Assembly: GCF_001514285.1 (NCBI RefSeq)
Contig: NZ_KQ949027.1
Span: 248,001-312,000 of the forward strand
Source of the DNA: Streptomyces sp. DSM 15324
Lineage (GTDB): Bacteria; Actinomycetota; Actinomycetes; Streptomycetales; Streptomycetaceae
Reading direction: 5' to 3'
DNA: 64,000 nucleotides
Of the stretch, positions 53,376 to 62,658 are shown in pieces. Below the pieces are notes generated by a model, which was given only the letters and a program-made list of their open reading frames with translations, did not search any database and was not told where the DNA came from. Position 1 is the first letter of the stretch. Each line of letters begins with the position of its first letter. The position numbers and the translations under genes are program-made.

Positions 53376-54545
53376 TCAGCCCCCTGGGGGATACCTCGCC
53401 AGCCACCCCGGTGACGCGCCCGCCGGGTTGTGCAGGGCCGGGCCCTGGGTCATCTCCATCGCGAAGTCGTCGGCGAGTTCCAGGATCGTGGGACGGCCCT
53501 CCAGCTCGGCCAGCCAGGCCGGCGGGAGGGCCGTCTCGCCGTACAGGGCGCCGAGCAGTCCGCCGGTGAGGGCGGCGGTCGGGGCGGCGGGGCCGCCCTG
53601 GTTGACCGCGAGGCGCAGCCCGTGCCGCACGTCCTCCGCCACGAGCGCGCAGTACAGGGCGGCGGACAGCACGCCCGGTGCGCGCCCCTCCCCCGCCAGT
53701 TCGGCCACCCGCGCCGGCTCCGGCAGCCCCTGCCGTACGGCGCCCAGCGCGCGCTGCAACGCCTCCGAGACGGGCTCGTGCCCCGGCCACGCCGCCAGCA
53801 GCACGAGCGCCCGCTGCACCGCGGCGTCCATCTCCTCCCCCCGGGCCAGGGCGTGCACGGTGACGGCGTACGCGCCCGCCGCCAGGTACGCCGTCGGATG
53901 GCCGTGGGTCTGGGCCGCGCACTCCACGGCGAGCTGGGCGACGAGCTGCGGCTCCCAGCCGACGAGCAGCCCGAACGGCGCGGAGCGCGCGACGGGTTCG
54001 GGCCCGTCGGCCGCCGGGTTCTTGGGGTCGTCGAGCGTGCCCATCCGTTCGTCGCCGAGCCCCATGAGGAGCGGCCGGGTCGGCTCCCGGCGGGCGTACA
54101 GCCACTCCTCGCGGGCCAGCCAGCCGTCGTCCTTGCGGCGCAGGTCGGGGCCCCAGTCGCGCTGGGTGGCCGCCCATCGCAGGTACGCCCGGTGGAGATC
54201 GGTCGGCGGGTGCCAGGCGCCGGTGTCGCGCCGCACCTGGGCGCGGACGAGCCCGTCCACGGTGAACAGGGTGAGCTGGGTGTGGTGGGTGACGGCACCG
54301 CGCCGTCCGAAGGCGGGGACGAGGTCGACGACCCCCTCCGGCCCGAGGACCTGCCGTATCTCCTCGATGCCGTGCCCCTCGACGGGCGCCCCGAGCGCGT
54401 CCCCGACGGCCGCCCCCAGCAGTGTGCCCCGCACCCGGCTGCGGAAGTCCTGCTGCTCGGCACGGCCCCAGACGGCCCCTGATGTCGTACTCACCAAGTC
54501 CTCCCCAAGCCTGCGGGCACCGTCCGTACGTACGACGTCCGTCAC
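53376..54545 (-). CDS. ADP-ribosylglycohydrolase-fold protein lacking metal ligands
   Basis: 389 residues (an alternative GTG at 54494 gives 372). The ARH fold is clear: VRGTLLGAAVGDALGAPVEG at the start, an all-helical body and AALTGGLLGALYG near the end. Active ARH/DraG proteins bind two Mg ions through T-D-D-T and a late GGDxDT motif. Here these read AVTHHTQLTLF and NQGGPAAPTAAL, so all these Asp ligands are gone. It probably does not remove ADP-ribose, but may still bind it or a nucleotide. It shares strand and spacing (109 bases) with the L,D-transpeptidase-like gene upstream. Confidence 0.8.
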   Translation of the reverse strand: MTDVVRTDGARRLGEDLVSTTSGAVWGRAEQQDFRSRVRGTLLGAAVGDALGAPVEGHGIEEIRQVLGPEGVVDLVPAFGRRGAVTHHTQLTLFTVDGLVRAQVRRDTGAWHPPTDLHRAYLRWAATQRDWGPDLRRKDDGWLAREEWLYARREPTRPLLMGLGDERMGTLDDPKNPAADGPEPVARSAPFGLLVGWEPQLVAQLAVECAAQTHGHPTAYLAAGAYAVTVHALARGEEMDAAVQRALVLLAAWPGHEPVSEALQRALGAVRQGLPEPARVAELAGEGRAPGVLSAALYCALVAEDVRHGLRLAVNQGGPAAPTAALTGGLLGALYGETALPPAWLAELEGRPTILELADDFAMEMTQGPALHNPAGASPGWLARYPPGG

Positions 54546-54654
54546 TGTAATCGAACGGGGTCACGGGCAGGTGCGGGGTGGAGGGGTGGTGGAGGGCCGG
54601 TGGAGGTCCGAGCCGAGGCGCGAGAGGCGGGGGAGGCGGCATGCCGCCCGAGCC

Positions 54655-55242
54655 CTAATCGACGACCCTGACCTTCGTCCCGAGGTCGCCGAACGCCCAC
54701 AGGGCCGCCCCGTCCGCCTTCGGCATCCGGATGCCGCCGGTCTGCGCGTCGGCGGCGGCCGGGGGCGGGGAGGCGCCGTCGACGGCGTTGGAGAAGGCGA
54801 TGTTGACGCCGGAGACGACCGAGAAGTAGATGATGTGCTCGATCGCGACGCCGTCGGAACCGGTCGTCGCGTCCTTGCGGACGGAGATCGTGTAGGTGCC
54901 GGGCACGGGCGCGACCGTGCCCGGCCAGACCGTGAAGGTCCGGCGGGCCGTGTCGTCCGCGTCGACCAGCCAGACCCGGTGGTCGGAGAGGTCGTAGACG
55001 ATCCTGCGGCCGGAGCCGGACGCCTCGGGCACCCCGGTCGCGGCCGGGGAAGCCGACGCCTTCGGCGTGGCGGACGCCTTCGCGCCCGGCGCGGCGGACG
55101 CCGACGCGCTCGGGCGGCCCGCGGCGGCCGTGGGATGCGGGCCCCGCTCGGCCTGCACCGTCAGGGCGCCGACCGCGGCGACGGCGCCGACCGTCAGACC
55201 GGTGACCCAGATCCACGAGGGAAGTCGGGCAGGCACGGGCAC
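54655..55242 (-). CDS. YkuD-like (L,D-transpeptidase fold) protein without the catalytic cysteine
   Basis: 195 residues from GTG 55242 (GAGGAG four bases upstream; a GTG six bases later is the alternative). One N-terminal membrane helix (WIWVTGLTVGAVAAVGALTV), then an Ala/Ser/Pro linker, then a YkuD-type domain from about residue 78: RRIVYDLSDHRVWLVDA, FTVWPGTVAPVPGTYTISV, and the end GGIRMPKADGAALWAFGD. Active enzymes end HGC-x-R; here the motif is QTGGIRM, so both the His and the Cys are missing. It cannot cross-link peptidoglycan by the usual route. A sensor or wall-binding function is possible. Confidence 0.78.
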   Translation of the reverse strand: MPVPARLPSWIWVTGLTVGAVAAVGALTVQAERGPHPTAAAGRPSASASAAPGAKASATPKASASPAATGVPEASGSGRRIVYDLSDHRVWLVDADDTARRTFTVWPGTVAPVPGTYTISVRKDATTGSDGVAIEHIIYFSVVSGVNIAFSNAVDGASPPPAAADAQTGGIRMPKADGAALWAFGDLGTKVRVVD

Positions 55243-55276
55243 GCATCTCCTCGGCTACGGGACCCCGCCGGTGGGG

Positions 55277-55306
55277 CCTCCCCTGGGATCCTCCCTCCAG
55301 GGGAGG
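55277..55306 (-). terminator. hairpin terminator after fbiC
   Basis: CCTCCCCTGG and CCAGGGGAGG, perfect 10-bp stem and 10-base loop, 15 bases past the fbiC stop on the minus strand. Confidence 0.8.
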
Positions 55307-55321
55307 GTCGGATCATCGTAC

Positions 55322-57925
55322 TCACTCCAGCACGGGCAGGAGTTCCGGCAGATGCCCGTCCGAGGCGCGGGCGGCGCGCTGCCGCTCCGCCGGCACCTCG
55401 CCGTACAGGGTGGTGCGCGCCCGGGCCGGGCGGCCGGCGGCCCCGGCGACCGCGATCAGATCCTTGACGGACTTGTACGAGCCGTAGGAGGAGCCCGCCA
55501 TACGGGAGATGGTCTCCTCCATGAGGGTCCCGCCGAGGTCGTTCGCGCCGGAGCGCAGCATCTCCGCCGCACCCTCGGTGCCGAGCTTGACCCAGCTGGT
55601 CTGGATGTTCGGGATGTGCGGGTGCAGGAGCAGCCGGGCCATCGCCGTGACCGCGCGGTTGTCGCGCATCGTCGGGCCGGGGCGGGCGATGCCGGCCAGG
55701 TAGACGGGCGCGTTGGTGTGGATGAAGGGCAGCGTCACGAACTCGGTGATGCCGCCGGTCCGCTGCTGGATCCCGGCCAGGGTGCGCAGGTGCCCGAGCC
55801 AGTGCCGGGGCTGGTCGACATGGCCGTACATCATCGTCGAGGTCGACGGGATGCCGACCTCGTGGGCGGTGGTGATCACCTCGATCCAGGTGGCGGCGGG
55901 CAGCTTGCCCTTGGTGAGGACCCAGCGGACCTCGTCGTCGAGGATCTCGGCGGCGGTGCCCGGGATGGAGTCCAGTCCGGCCTCCTTGGCGGCGATCAGC
56001 CACTCGCGGATCGACAGGCCGGTGCGGGTCGCGCCGTTGACGACCTCCATCGGCGAGAAGGCGTGCACATGCATCCCGGGGACCTTCTCCTTCACCGCCT
56101 TCGCGATGTCGAAGTACGCCGTGCCGGGCAGGTCGGGGTGGATGCCGCCCTGCATGCACACCTCCACCGCGCCCACGTCCCACGCCTGCCGGGCGCGGTC
56201 GGCCACCTGGTCGAGGGAGAGGGTGTAGGCGTCGGCGTCGGTGCGGCGCTGGGCGAAGGCGCAGAAACGGCAGCCGGTGTAGCAGACGTTGGTGAAGTTG
56301 ATGTTCCGGGTGACGATGTAGGTGACGTCGTCGCCGACCGCCGCCCGGCGGACGTCGTCGGCGATCCGGGTCAGCGCGTCCAGCGCCGGACCGTCCGCGT
56401 GCAGCAGGGCGAGGGCCTCGGCGTCCGTGAGGCGGGTCGGGTCGTCGGCGGCCGTGGCCAGAGCCTGCCGTACGTCGGTGTCGATGCGCTCGGGCGCCAT
56501 GCCGGGGACGGCCGCCTCCCGCAGGGCGGACCAGTCGCCGTACACCTCGTCGAAGTCCGCGCGCCGGTCGGAGGTGCGCCCCTCGGTGTCGATCGAGGCG
56601 TGGAGGTCGGTGCGGCCGGAGGCGGTGAAGACCTCCTCCGGTTCCTGCCACGGGCGGCCCTCGACGACCGCGTCCGGCACGGCGAGACCGGTGGCCGGGT
56701 CGGCGAGCGCGCGCACGTGCGGCAGCAGCCGCGGGTCCAGCCAGGGTTCACCGCGGGTGACGAACTCCGGGTACACGCAGAGACGTTCACGCAGGGTGAA
56801 GCCGGCCGCCGCGGACCGGGCGGCCAGCTCCTCGATCTGCGGCCAGGGGCGCTCGGGGTTGACGTGGTCGATGGTCAGCGGGGAGACCCCGCCCCAGTCG
56901 TCGATGCCCGCGCCGATCAGCCGCTCGTACTCGCTGTCGACCAGGTTGGGCGGGGCCTGGAGGTTCGCGGACGGGCCCATGAGCAGGCGGGCGACGGCCA
57001 CCGTCGCGACCAGCTCGTCGAGTTCGGCGTCCGGCATGCCGCGCATGGCCGTGTCCGGCTTGGCGCGGAAGTTCTGGATGATCAGCTCCTGGATGCCGTG
57101 GTGGGCCCGGGAGATCCGGCGCAGCGCGAACAGCGACTCCGCCCGCTCCTCGTACGTCTCACCGATCCCGATGAGGATCCCGGAGGTGAAGGGGACGGAG
57201 GAGCGGCCCGCGTCCTCCAGCACGCGCAGCCGTACGGCCGGTTCCTTGTCCGGGGAGCCGTGGTGCGGGCCGCCGGGCTCGGACCACAGCCGGGTGGCGG
57301 TCGTCTCCAGCATCATGCCCATGCTGGGCGCGACCGGCTTCAGCCGCTGGAAGTCGGTCCAGGACATCACCCCGGGGTTGAGGTGCGGGAGCAGTCCCGT
57401 CTCCTCCAGGATGCGTACGGAGATGGCGCGGACGTAGGCGATGGTGTCGTCGTAGCCGTGCGCGTCGAGCCACTCGCGCGCCTCGGGCCAGCGGTCCTCG
57501 GGCTTGTCTCCGAGCGTGATGAGGGCTTCCTTGCAGCCGAGGGCCGCGCCCTTGCGGGCGACGTCGAGGACCTCGTCGGGGGACATGAACATCCCGTGCC
57601 CGGCGCGCCGCAGCTTGCCGGGGACGGTGACGAAGGTGCAGTAGTGGCACTTGTCCCGGCACAGCCGGGTGAGGGGGATGAAGACGCTCTTCGAGTACGT
57701 GATGACGCCGGGCCGGCCGGCCGCCTGAAGGCCCGCGTCGCGCACCCGCGCGGCGGACGCGGCGAGGTCGTCGAGGTCCTCGCCGCGCGCCTGGAGCAGG
57801 ACGGCCGTCTCGCTCACGTCGAGCGCGACGCCGTCCCGGGCACGTTTGAGAGCGCGACGCATGGAGTTCTCGGTGGGGCCGGGAAGAGGGCCGGGGCCGG
57901 TTCCGGAGGTCGCGGAAGTCGTCAT
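55322..57925 (-). CDS. fbiC: bifunctional FO synthase (CofG + CofH)
   Basis: 867 residues, the full length of fused FO synthase. It contains two radical SAM modules. The N-terminal CofG-like one has the 4Fe-4S site CRDKCHYC, and the C-terminal CofH-like one has CYTGCRFC. Together they join tyrosine and a flavin precursor (5-amino-6-ribitylamino-uracil) into FO, the chromophore of coenzyme F420. The conserved AQRRTDADAYTL and EVCMQGGIHP stretches sit in the CofH half. It is in the cytosol and oxygen-sensitive. An F420-type oxidoreductase gene lies just upstream (68 bases) on the same strand, probably co-transcribed. A clean terminator follows. Confidence 0.96.
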   Translation of the reverse strand: MTTSATSGTGPGPLPGPTENSMRRALKRARDGVALDVSETAVLLQARGEDLDDLAASAARVRDAGLQAAGRPGVITYSKSVFIPLTRLCRDKCHYCTFVTVPGKLRRAGHGMFMSPDEVLDVARKGAALGCKEALITLGDKPEDRWPEAREWLDAHGYDDTIAYVRAISVRILEETGLLPHLNPGVMSWTDFQRLKPVAPSMGMMLETTATRLWSEPGGPHHGSPDKEPAVRLRVLEDAGRSSVPFTSGILIGIGETYEERAESLFALRRISRAHHGIQELIIQNFRAKPDTAMRGMPDAELDELVATVAVARLLMGPSANLQAPPNLVDSEYERLIGAGIDDWGGVSPLTIDHVNPERPWPQIEELAARSAAAGFTLRERLCVYPEFVTRGEPWLDPRLLPHVRALADPATGLAVPDAVVEGRPWQEPEEVFTASGRTDLHASIDTEGRTSDRRADFDEVYGDWSALREAAVPGMAPERIDTDVRQALATAADDPTRLTDAEALALLHADGPALDALTRIADDVRRAAVGDDVTYIVTRNINFTNVCYTGCRFCAFAQRRTDADAYTLSLDQVADRARQAWDVGAVEVCMQGGIHPDLPGTAYFDIAKAVKEKVPGMHVHAFSPMEVVNGATRTGLSIREWLIAAKEAGLDSIPGTAAEILDDEVRWVLTKGKLPAATWIEVITTAHEVGIPSTSTMMYGHVDQPRHWLGHLRTLAGIQQRTGGITEFVTLPFIHTNAPVYLAGIARPGPTMRDNRAVTAMARLLLHPHIPNIQTSWVKLGTEGAAEMLRSGANDLGGTLMEETISRMAGSSYGSYKSVKDLIAVAGAAGRPARARTTLYGEVPAERQRAARASDGHLPELLPVLE

Positions 57926-57993
57926 CCCTTGAGCATACGTTCGGGCTGATCAGAGCCGGTGGGGGAGCCCGATTCGTCCCTCGTCCCAGGTCG

Positions 57994-58860
57994 TTACACG
58001 GTGTCACTGGAAGCGGTGGCGTACGGGCCGTACTCGTCGAGGAGCTTGAGGATCTCGCTCTCGCCGGCCGGCGGCAGCTGGAGCACGGCCTCCTCGATGC
58101 CGAGGTCGGCGTAGTGGGCCAGCTTGCCCGGGGAGGGGTGGACGGCGTACGGCACGACCTGGAGCGCCTCCGGCTCGCGCCCGGCGTCCGCCCACGCGGC
58201 GCGCAGCAGCGGCAGGGTCTCGGACAGCCCGCGCCCGCCGATCGGCAGCCAGCCGTCGGCGTACTCGCAGATGTGGGCGAACAGCTTGGGCCCGGCGGCC
58301 CCGCCGATGAGCGTGCGCGGCCCGACGACCGGCCCGCGCGGCTGCTGCACGGGCTTCGGATAGGCGCTGCTGGCCCGGACGGACCCGTACACGCCCTCGT
58401 ACGCGGTCGGCTCCTCGCTCCACAGGGCGCGCATCAGCGCCATCCGGTCCCGCACCAGCTCGCGCCGTGTCCGCCACTCGACGCCGTGGTCGGCGGCTTC
58501 CTCCACGTTCCAGCCGAAGCCGAGGCCGAGGGTGAGCCGGCCGCCGGAGAGGTGGTCGACGGTGGCGACCTGCTTGGCGAGGTCGATCGGGTCGTGCTGG
58601 GCGACGAGCGTGATGCCGGTACCGAGACCGAGGCGCTCGGTGACGGCGGCGGCCTGGCCGAGGGCGACGAACGGGTCGAGGGTGCGGCCGTACTCGCGGG
58701 GCAGTTCGCCGCCGGCCGGGTACGCGGTGGTCCGCTCGACGGGGATGTGCGTGTGCTCGGGCACGTACAGCCCGGCGAACCCGCGCTGTTCCAGCTCCCG
58801 GGCGAGGCGGGTCGGGGTGATCGTCTCGTCGGTGAGGAAGATCGTTACGGCGATGCGCAT
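57994..58860 (-). CDS. LLM-class F420-dependent oxidoreductase
   Basis: 288 residues; GAAAGG six bases before ATG 58860. The luciferase-like TIM barrel opens MRIAVTIFLTDETI with PTRLARELEQRGFAGLYVPE, then RLGLGTGITLVAQHDPIDLA and LSGGRLTLGLGFGWNVEEA. This matches the F420-dependent subgroup (MSMEG_2516-like) rather than FMN enzymes. It would use reduced F420 to reduce an unknown substrate. Next to FO synthase on the same strand, which supports F420 as its cofactor. Confidence 0.88.
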   Translation of the reverse strand: MRIAVTIFLTDETITPTRLARELEQRGFAGLYVPEHTHIPVERTTAYPAGGELPREYGRTLDPFVALGQAAAVTERLGLGTGITLVAQHDPIDLAKQVATVDHLSGGRLTLGLGFGWNVEEAADHGVEWRTRRELVRDRMALMRALWSEEPTAYEGVYGSVRASSAYPKPVQQPRGPVVGPRTLIGGAAGPKLFAHICEYADGWLPIGGRGLSETLPLLRAAWADAGREPEALQVVPYAVHPSPGKLAHYADLGIEEAVLQLPPAGESEILKLLDEYGPYATASSDTV

Positions 58861-59027
58861 GGCGGGCCTTTCGGTGCCGGTTCATCTGGGCCGGTTCATC
58901 TGTACCGGCAGAAGGGGTCGGTGTCCATACCGACCGGTCGGCATCGATCGGCTTCGGTCGGCATGGATCGGCAACGGCTCGGCATCGGTCGGCGACGTGG
59001 GGAGGGTGACGTGGGGAGGGTGACGTC

Positions 59028-60554
59028 GTGACGCACGCGCAGGACGGCCCGATGGCACGCCGAGCGCTGCTCGCGACGGGAGCCGCCGCGGCGCTTACGT
59101 TGGGAAACGTGAGCTTCGCAGCCGCAGACGGACGACAAGGACCCCGAGACCCGCGGGACCCGCAGCCGGAGACCTGGACGGTGCGGGGCACCCTGCCGCC
59201 CGGCTCTCCCGACTATGTGTACGTGCCCGTCGACGTGCCGCCGGGCGTCCGCGAGCTGAGGGTGGCGTACGCCTACGACCGCCCCGCCGTCCCGGCCGGC
59301 ATCCCCGGCAACGCGCTCGACATCGGCCTCTTCGACGAACGCGGCACCGCGCCGGGCGGCGAGGGCTTCCGGGGCTGGTCGGGCGGGGCGCGCACCGAGT
59401 TCTTCGTCCGGGCGGACGAGGCGACGCCGGGCTATGTGCCGGGACCGGTCCGCGCGGGCCGGTGGCACATCGCGCTCGGCCCCTACACGGTGGCGCCGCA
59501 GGGCCTGACGTACGAGATCACGGTCACCCTGACCCACGGCGACCCGGCGCCCGCCGCCCCGCCCGCCTCCTATCCGCCCGGCAGCGCGAAAGGCCGGGGC
59601 CGGGCCTGGTACCGGGGCGACTGCCACCTGCACTCCTGGTACTCCGACGGCCGCCGCACCCCGGCCGAGATCGGCGCCCTCGCCCGGGCGGCGGGCCTGG
59701 ACTTCATCAACACCTCCGAGCACAACACGCACGCGGGCCACGGGGCGTGGGCGGACGTGGCCGGTGACGACCTGCTGGTGCTGCTCGGCGAGGAGGTCAC
59801 CACCCGCAACGGCCACGTCCTGGCGGTCGGCACGGCCCCCGGCACCTTCGTGGACTGGCGCTACCGGGCGCGGGAGGGCCTCTTCCCCCGCTTCGCCCGC
59901 CGCATCCGCCACGCGGGCGGCCTGGTGATCCCCGCCCATCCGCACGCCACCTGCGTCGGCTGCTCCTGGAAGTTCGGCCTCGGGGAGGCGGACGCGGTGG
60001 AGGCGTGGAACGGCTCCTACACCCCCGACGACGAGGTGACGCTCGCGGAGTGGGACGCGACCCTGCGGGGCGGTCCGGCGCGGTGGCTCCCGGCGGTGGG
60101 CAACAGCGACGCACACCGGGACCCGGACGTGGTCGGCCTGCCCCAGACCGTGGTCCTCGCGGACGCCCTGACCCGGGAGGCGATCCAGGAGGGCATCCGG
60201 GCGGGCCGGGTGTACGTGGCGGAGTCGGGCGCGGTGTCGCTGTCCTTCACGGTGACCGGCGGCCGGGGCGAGCGGGCGGGCATCGGCGAGCGGCTGCGGG
60301 TGGACGCGGACACCCCGGTGACGGTCCGCCTGGAGGCGACGGGCGCCCCGCGCTGCACGGTCCGCTTCGTGACCGACGGGGGCGTGGTGTTCACGAGCGC
60401 CCCGCTGCCGGTGTCGGGCGCGGGGGTCGTGGAGTGGCGTACGACCCCGGCGTACGCGGCGTACGTACGGGCGGAGGTCCGCCACGAGGTGGCGGCGGGC
60501 CCGCTGCCGGGGGCGCTGGCGGCGTTCACGAATCCGGTGTTCCTGGGGAGGTGA
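59028..60554 (+). CDS. CehA/McbA-like PHP-domain metallohydrolase, Tat-exported
   Basis: 508 residues from GTG 59028 (GGGAGGG about nine bases upstream, itself part of a 14-base duplication). The Tat signal is MARRALLATGAAAALTL. A beta-rich domain follows to about 180. The PHP domain is at about 195-400 with metal ligands DCHLHSWYSDG, NTSEHNTHAG, LLGEEVTTRNGHVLAVG, IPAHPHA and GNSDAHRDPD. Relatives hydrolyse carbamate, phosphate or other esters outside the cell (CehA hydrolyses carbaryl). A C-terminal beta domain ends the chain. The substrate here is unknown. It is divergent from the F420-type oxidoreductase gene. Confidence 0.85.
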   Translation: MTHAQDGPMARRALLATGAAAALTLGNVSFAAADGRQGPRDPRDPQPETWTVRGTLPPGSPDYVYVPVDVPPGVRELRVAYAYDRPAVPAGIPGNALDIGLFDERGTAPGGEGFRGWSGGARTEFFVRADEATPGYVPGPVRAGRWHIALGPYTVAPQGLTYEITVTLTHGDPAPAAPPASYPPGSAKGRGRAWYRGDCHLHSWYSDGRRTPAEIGALARAAGLDFINTSEHNTHAGHGAWADVAGDDLLVLLGEEVTTRNGHVLAVGTAPGTFVDWRYRAREGLFPRFARRIRHAGGLVIPAHPHATCVGCSWKFGLGEADAVEAWNGSYTPDDEVTLAEWDATLRGGPARWLPAVGNSDAHRDPDVVGLPQTVVLADALTREAIQEGIRAGRVYVAESGAVSLSFTVTGGRGERAGIGERLRVDADTPVTVRLEATGAPRCTVRFVTDGGVVFTSAPLPVSGAGVVEWRTTPAYAAYVRAEVRHEVAAGPLPGALAAFTNPVFLGR

Positions 60555-60685
60555 GGGCCCCGGCCTCAGGCCGGCTCTTTGCCGGAACCCGGCAGGACTG
60601 CGGGGCTCTTGACTGCCTGACGCTTGCCTTGTCTGCCCGGTCCTGACGGGAGAGGCTACGAGGACGGGGGCCGGGCAGGTGGGCC

Positions 60686-60727
60686 GGGCACGAGCGTTCG
60701 GGCACGAGCGTTCGGGCACGAGCGTTC
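60686..60727. repeat. 14-base tandem repeat, three copies
   Basis: GGGCACGAGCGTTC three times in perfect tandem, in the 222-base gap before the membrane protein gene at 60777. The 14-base unit is not a multiple of three, consistent with non-coding sequence. Confidence 0.85.
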
Positions 60728-60776
60728 AGGCCCGAGGGCCGGGCACGGGCGGACGGGCGGACGGGGGGCGTCGGAC

Positions 60777-61550
60777 GTGGCGAGCAGGGGCGGCACCACG
60801 CACAGACGGGGCAAGCGCCCGCCACGGCCGCACTCCCCGGCGCGGACGCGGGCGTGGGGCGCACTGCTCCTGACGCTGTCCCTGCTCCCGGCCCTGGCCT
60901 GCTCCTTCGCCTTCGCCCGCTGGCTGCCCGACGACCTCGACCGCTACCGGGACTACGCGAGCGCCGGGCCCTGCGCGGCGGGCACGTCACCACGGGAGCA
61001 CGAGGACTGCCTGCGCGAGGTCGTCTTCACGGTGGACGCGACGAGGATCAAGGGCGGCAAGGGCGCCGTCTACCGGGCAACGCTCTCCGGAGCGCCCTTC
61101 TGGAACGGCGTCCTGGACTTCGGCGACTCGGGCCCGCTGCTGTCCGAGCTCGAACCGGGCGACCGGGTCACCGGCACCGTCTGGCGCGGCGAGATCATGT
61201 CGGTCAGCCGCGACGGGCTCCTCCAGGCGTCCTCCGACGAGCCGCGCGACGACCCCCAGATGCCCGCCGCGCTCGGCACCCTCGCCGGTCTCCTCGCGGC
61301 CCTGGCCCTCACCGTCGGCACCGCCCGCCTGACCCGGCCGAACCCTCCGTTCCCCTTCCCCTGGCGCGGCTGGGGCAAGCCGATGCTGATCATCCTCTGC
61401 GTCGGCTGCCCCGTCCTGGGCCTGGTCGGAGTGTGGTGGGACATCCCCTGGTGGCTGTTCCCCCCGGTCCTCGTCCCGCTCATGGGGTACACGGCGTGGG
61501 AACTCCACCGCTATCCGCGGCGGCGCCGGTGGCCTGCGGCGGATTCCTGA
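60777..61550 (+). CDS. membrane protein, DUF3592-like layout
   Basis: 257 residues from GTG 60777 (G-rich site eight bases before). A basic N terminus precedes a helix near 28-47 (GALLLTLSLLPALACSFAFA). An external domain of about 120 residues has two Cys in GPCAAGTSPREHEDCLREVV and a beta-rich segment GKGAVYRATLSGAPFWNGV. Three helices follow (about 175-245) and a basic tail. No catalytic motif. Common in Streptomyces; unknown role. Confidence 0.65.
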   Translation: MASRGGTTHRRGKRPPRPHSPARTRAWGALLLTLSLLPALACSFAFARWLPDDLDRYRDYASAGPCAAGTSPREHEDCLREVVFTVDATRIKGGKGAVYRATLSGAPFWNGVLDFGDSGPLLSELEPGDRVTGTVWRGEIMSVSRDGLLQASSDEPRDDPQMPAALGTLAGLLAALALTVGTARLTRPNPPFPFPWRGWGKPMLIILCVGCPVLGLVGVWWDIPWWLFPPVLVPLMGYTAWELHRYPRRRRWPAADS

Positions 61551-61718
61551 CCTGCCGTCGGCGATCCATACGGTCGGCCACTGCCGCTGTTCCGACGCCC
61601 GCGTTCATCAGCGTTTGCGGGGCGGGAGGCCGGCCACCTCACCGCGCGGGCAGCGGCCCGTACACCGTGCCGCGTTTCGTTCGCCGGAGGCTCCCGTCGC
61701 GGCGTCTAGTCTCGGCCC

Positions 61719-62591
61719 GTGGACCAGCCCGATCAGCCCGAACAAGCCGAGCAGGCCGAGCAGTGCGCCGAGGGCGCGGGACCGTTCACGACCCGGCTCA
61801 CCTGGCGGCCTCCCGGTGGCGGCACCGCCGTCTGGGAGTCACGGCCCGCCCGGCGGCAGGGCATCATCGCCGTACGCGCGCCCGGTGCGGCCACGGGCCG
61901 GGACAGCAGCGCCGACGCGGTCGGAGTCCGTCGGCTCCGCCTGCTCAACGCCATCGCCGCGACCGCCTTCGTCATCGGCGGGGCGCTCTTCGCGCTCGGC
62001 GCGGGCGTGGCCCAGTTCGGCTCCGGGGACGCCACCACGTGCGCGTCGATCTACTTCGCGGGGGGCCTCTTCTTCAACACGGGTGGTTTCACCTCCCTCC
62101 TCCAGGTCGTCAACGCACCCCGCCACGTCCCCGGCGGCGAGGGCCGACTGGTCACGCCCCCGTGGCGCTGGTGGAGTTACGAGCCCTCGCGCATCGACTG
62201 GCTGAGCGTGTTCGTCCTCTTCGTCGGCACCCTGGTCTTCGGCGTCAACCTGCTGGACTCGTTCCTCCAGGGTCTGAGCGTGCAGCAGGTCAACCGGCTG
62301 ATCTGGGTGCCGGACGTGATCGGCTGCATGCTGTTCCTGATCTCCGGTCACCTCGGCTTCGTCGAGCTCTGCCACGGCCACCGGCTCTGTCTGCGCCGCC
62401 GCAGCCTCGGCTGGTGGATCGTCGCCGTGAACCAGTTCGGCTCCGTCCTCTTCATGGTCTCGGCGATCGCCGCGTACACCCGCCCCGCGACGGACAGCCT
62501 CGTCAACACGGACATCGCCAACTGGGGCACCCTGCTCGGCGGGGCCTGCTTCTCGGTGGGCGGAGTCCTGCAGCTCTTCGAGCGGCCCTGA
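61719..62591 (+). CDS. polytopic membrane protein of unknown function
   Basis: 290 residues, GTG start. A Gln/Glu/Pro-rich cytosolic start precedes about six helices: LRLLNAIAATAFVIGGALFA, IYFAGGLFFNTGGFTSLLQV, WLSVFVLFVGTLVFGVNLLD, IWVPDVIGCMLFLISGHLGF, WWIVAVNQFGSVLFMVSAIA and a last one at the end. The two halves look like an internal duplication (each ends with a GG/F/LQ pattern). No transporter signature. Probably its own transcript. Confidence 0.65.
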   Translation: MDQPDQPEQAEQAEQCAEGAGPFTTRLTWRPPGGGTAVWESRPARRQGIIAVRAPGAATGRDSSADAVGVRRLRLLNAIAATAFVIGGALFALGAGVAQFGSGDATTCASIYFAGGLFFNTGGFTSLLQVVNAPRHVPGGEGRLVTPPWRWWSYEPSRIDWLSVFVLFVGTLVFGVNLLDSFLQGLSVQQVNRLIWVPDVIGCMLFLISGHLGFVELCHGHRLCLRRRSLGWWIVAVNQFGSVLFMVSAIAAYTRPATDSLVNTDIANWGTLLGGACFSVGGVLQLFERP

Positions 62592-62658
62592 CACCGCCGT
62601 GGGGGTCCTTCGAGGACTCAGTCCACCACCTGCGGATCACGGAAGTAGTAGACGACCG

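Noticed and set aside
55067..57949. 960-codon plus-strand frame opposite fbiC
   Set aside because: Antisense shadow; FO synthase radical SAM motifs are on the minus strand.
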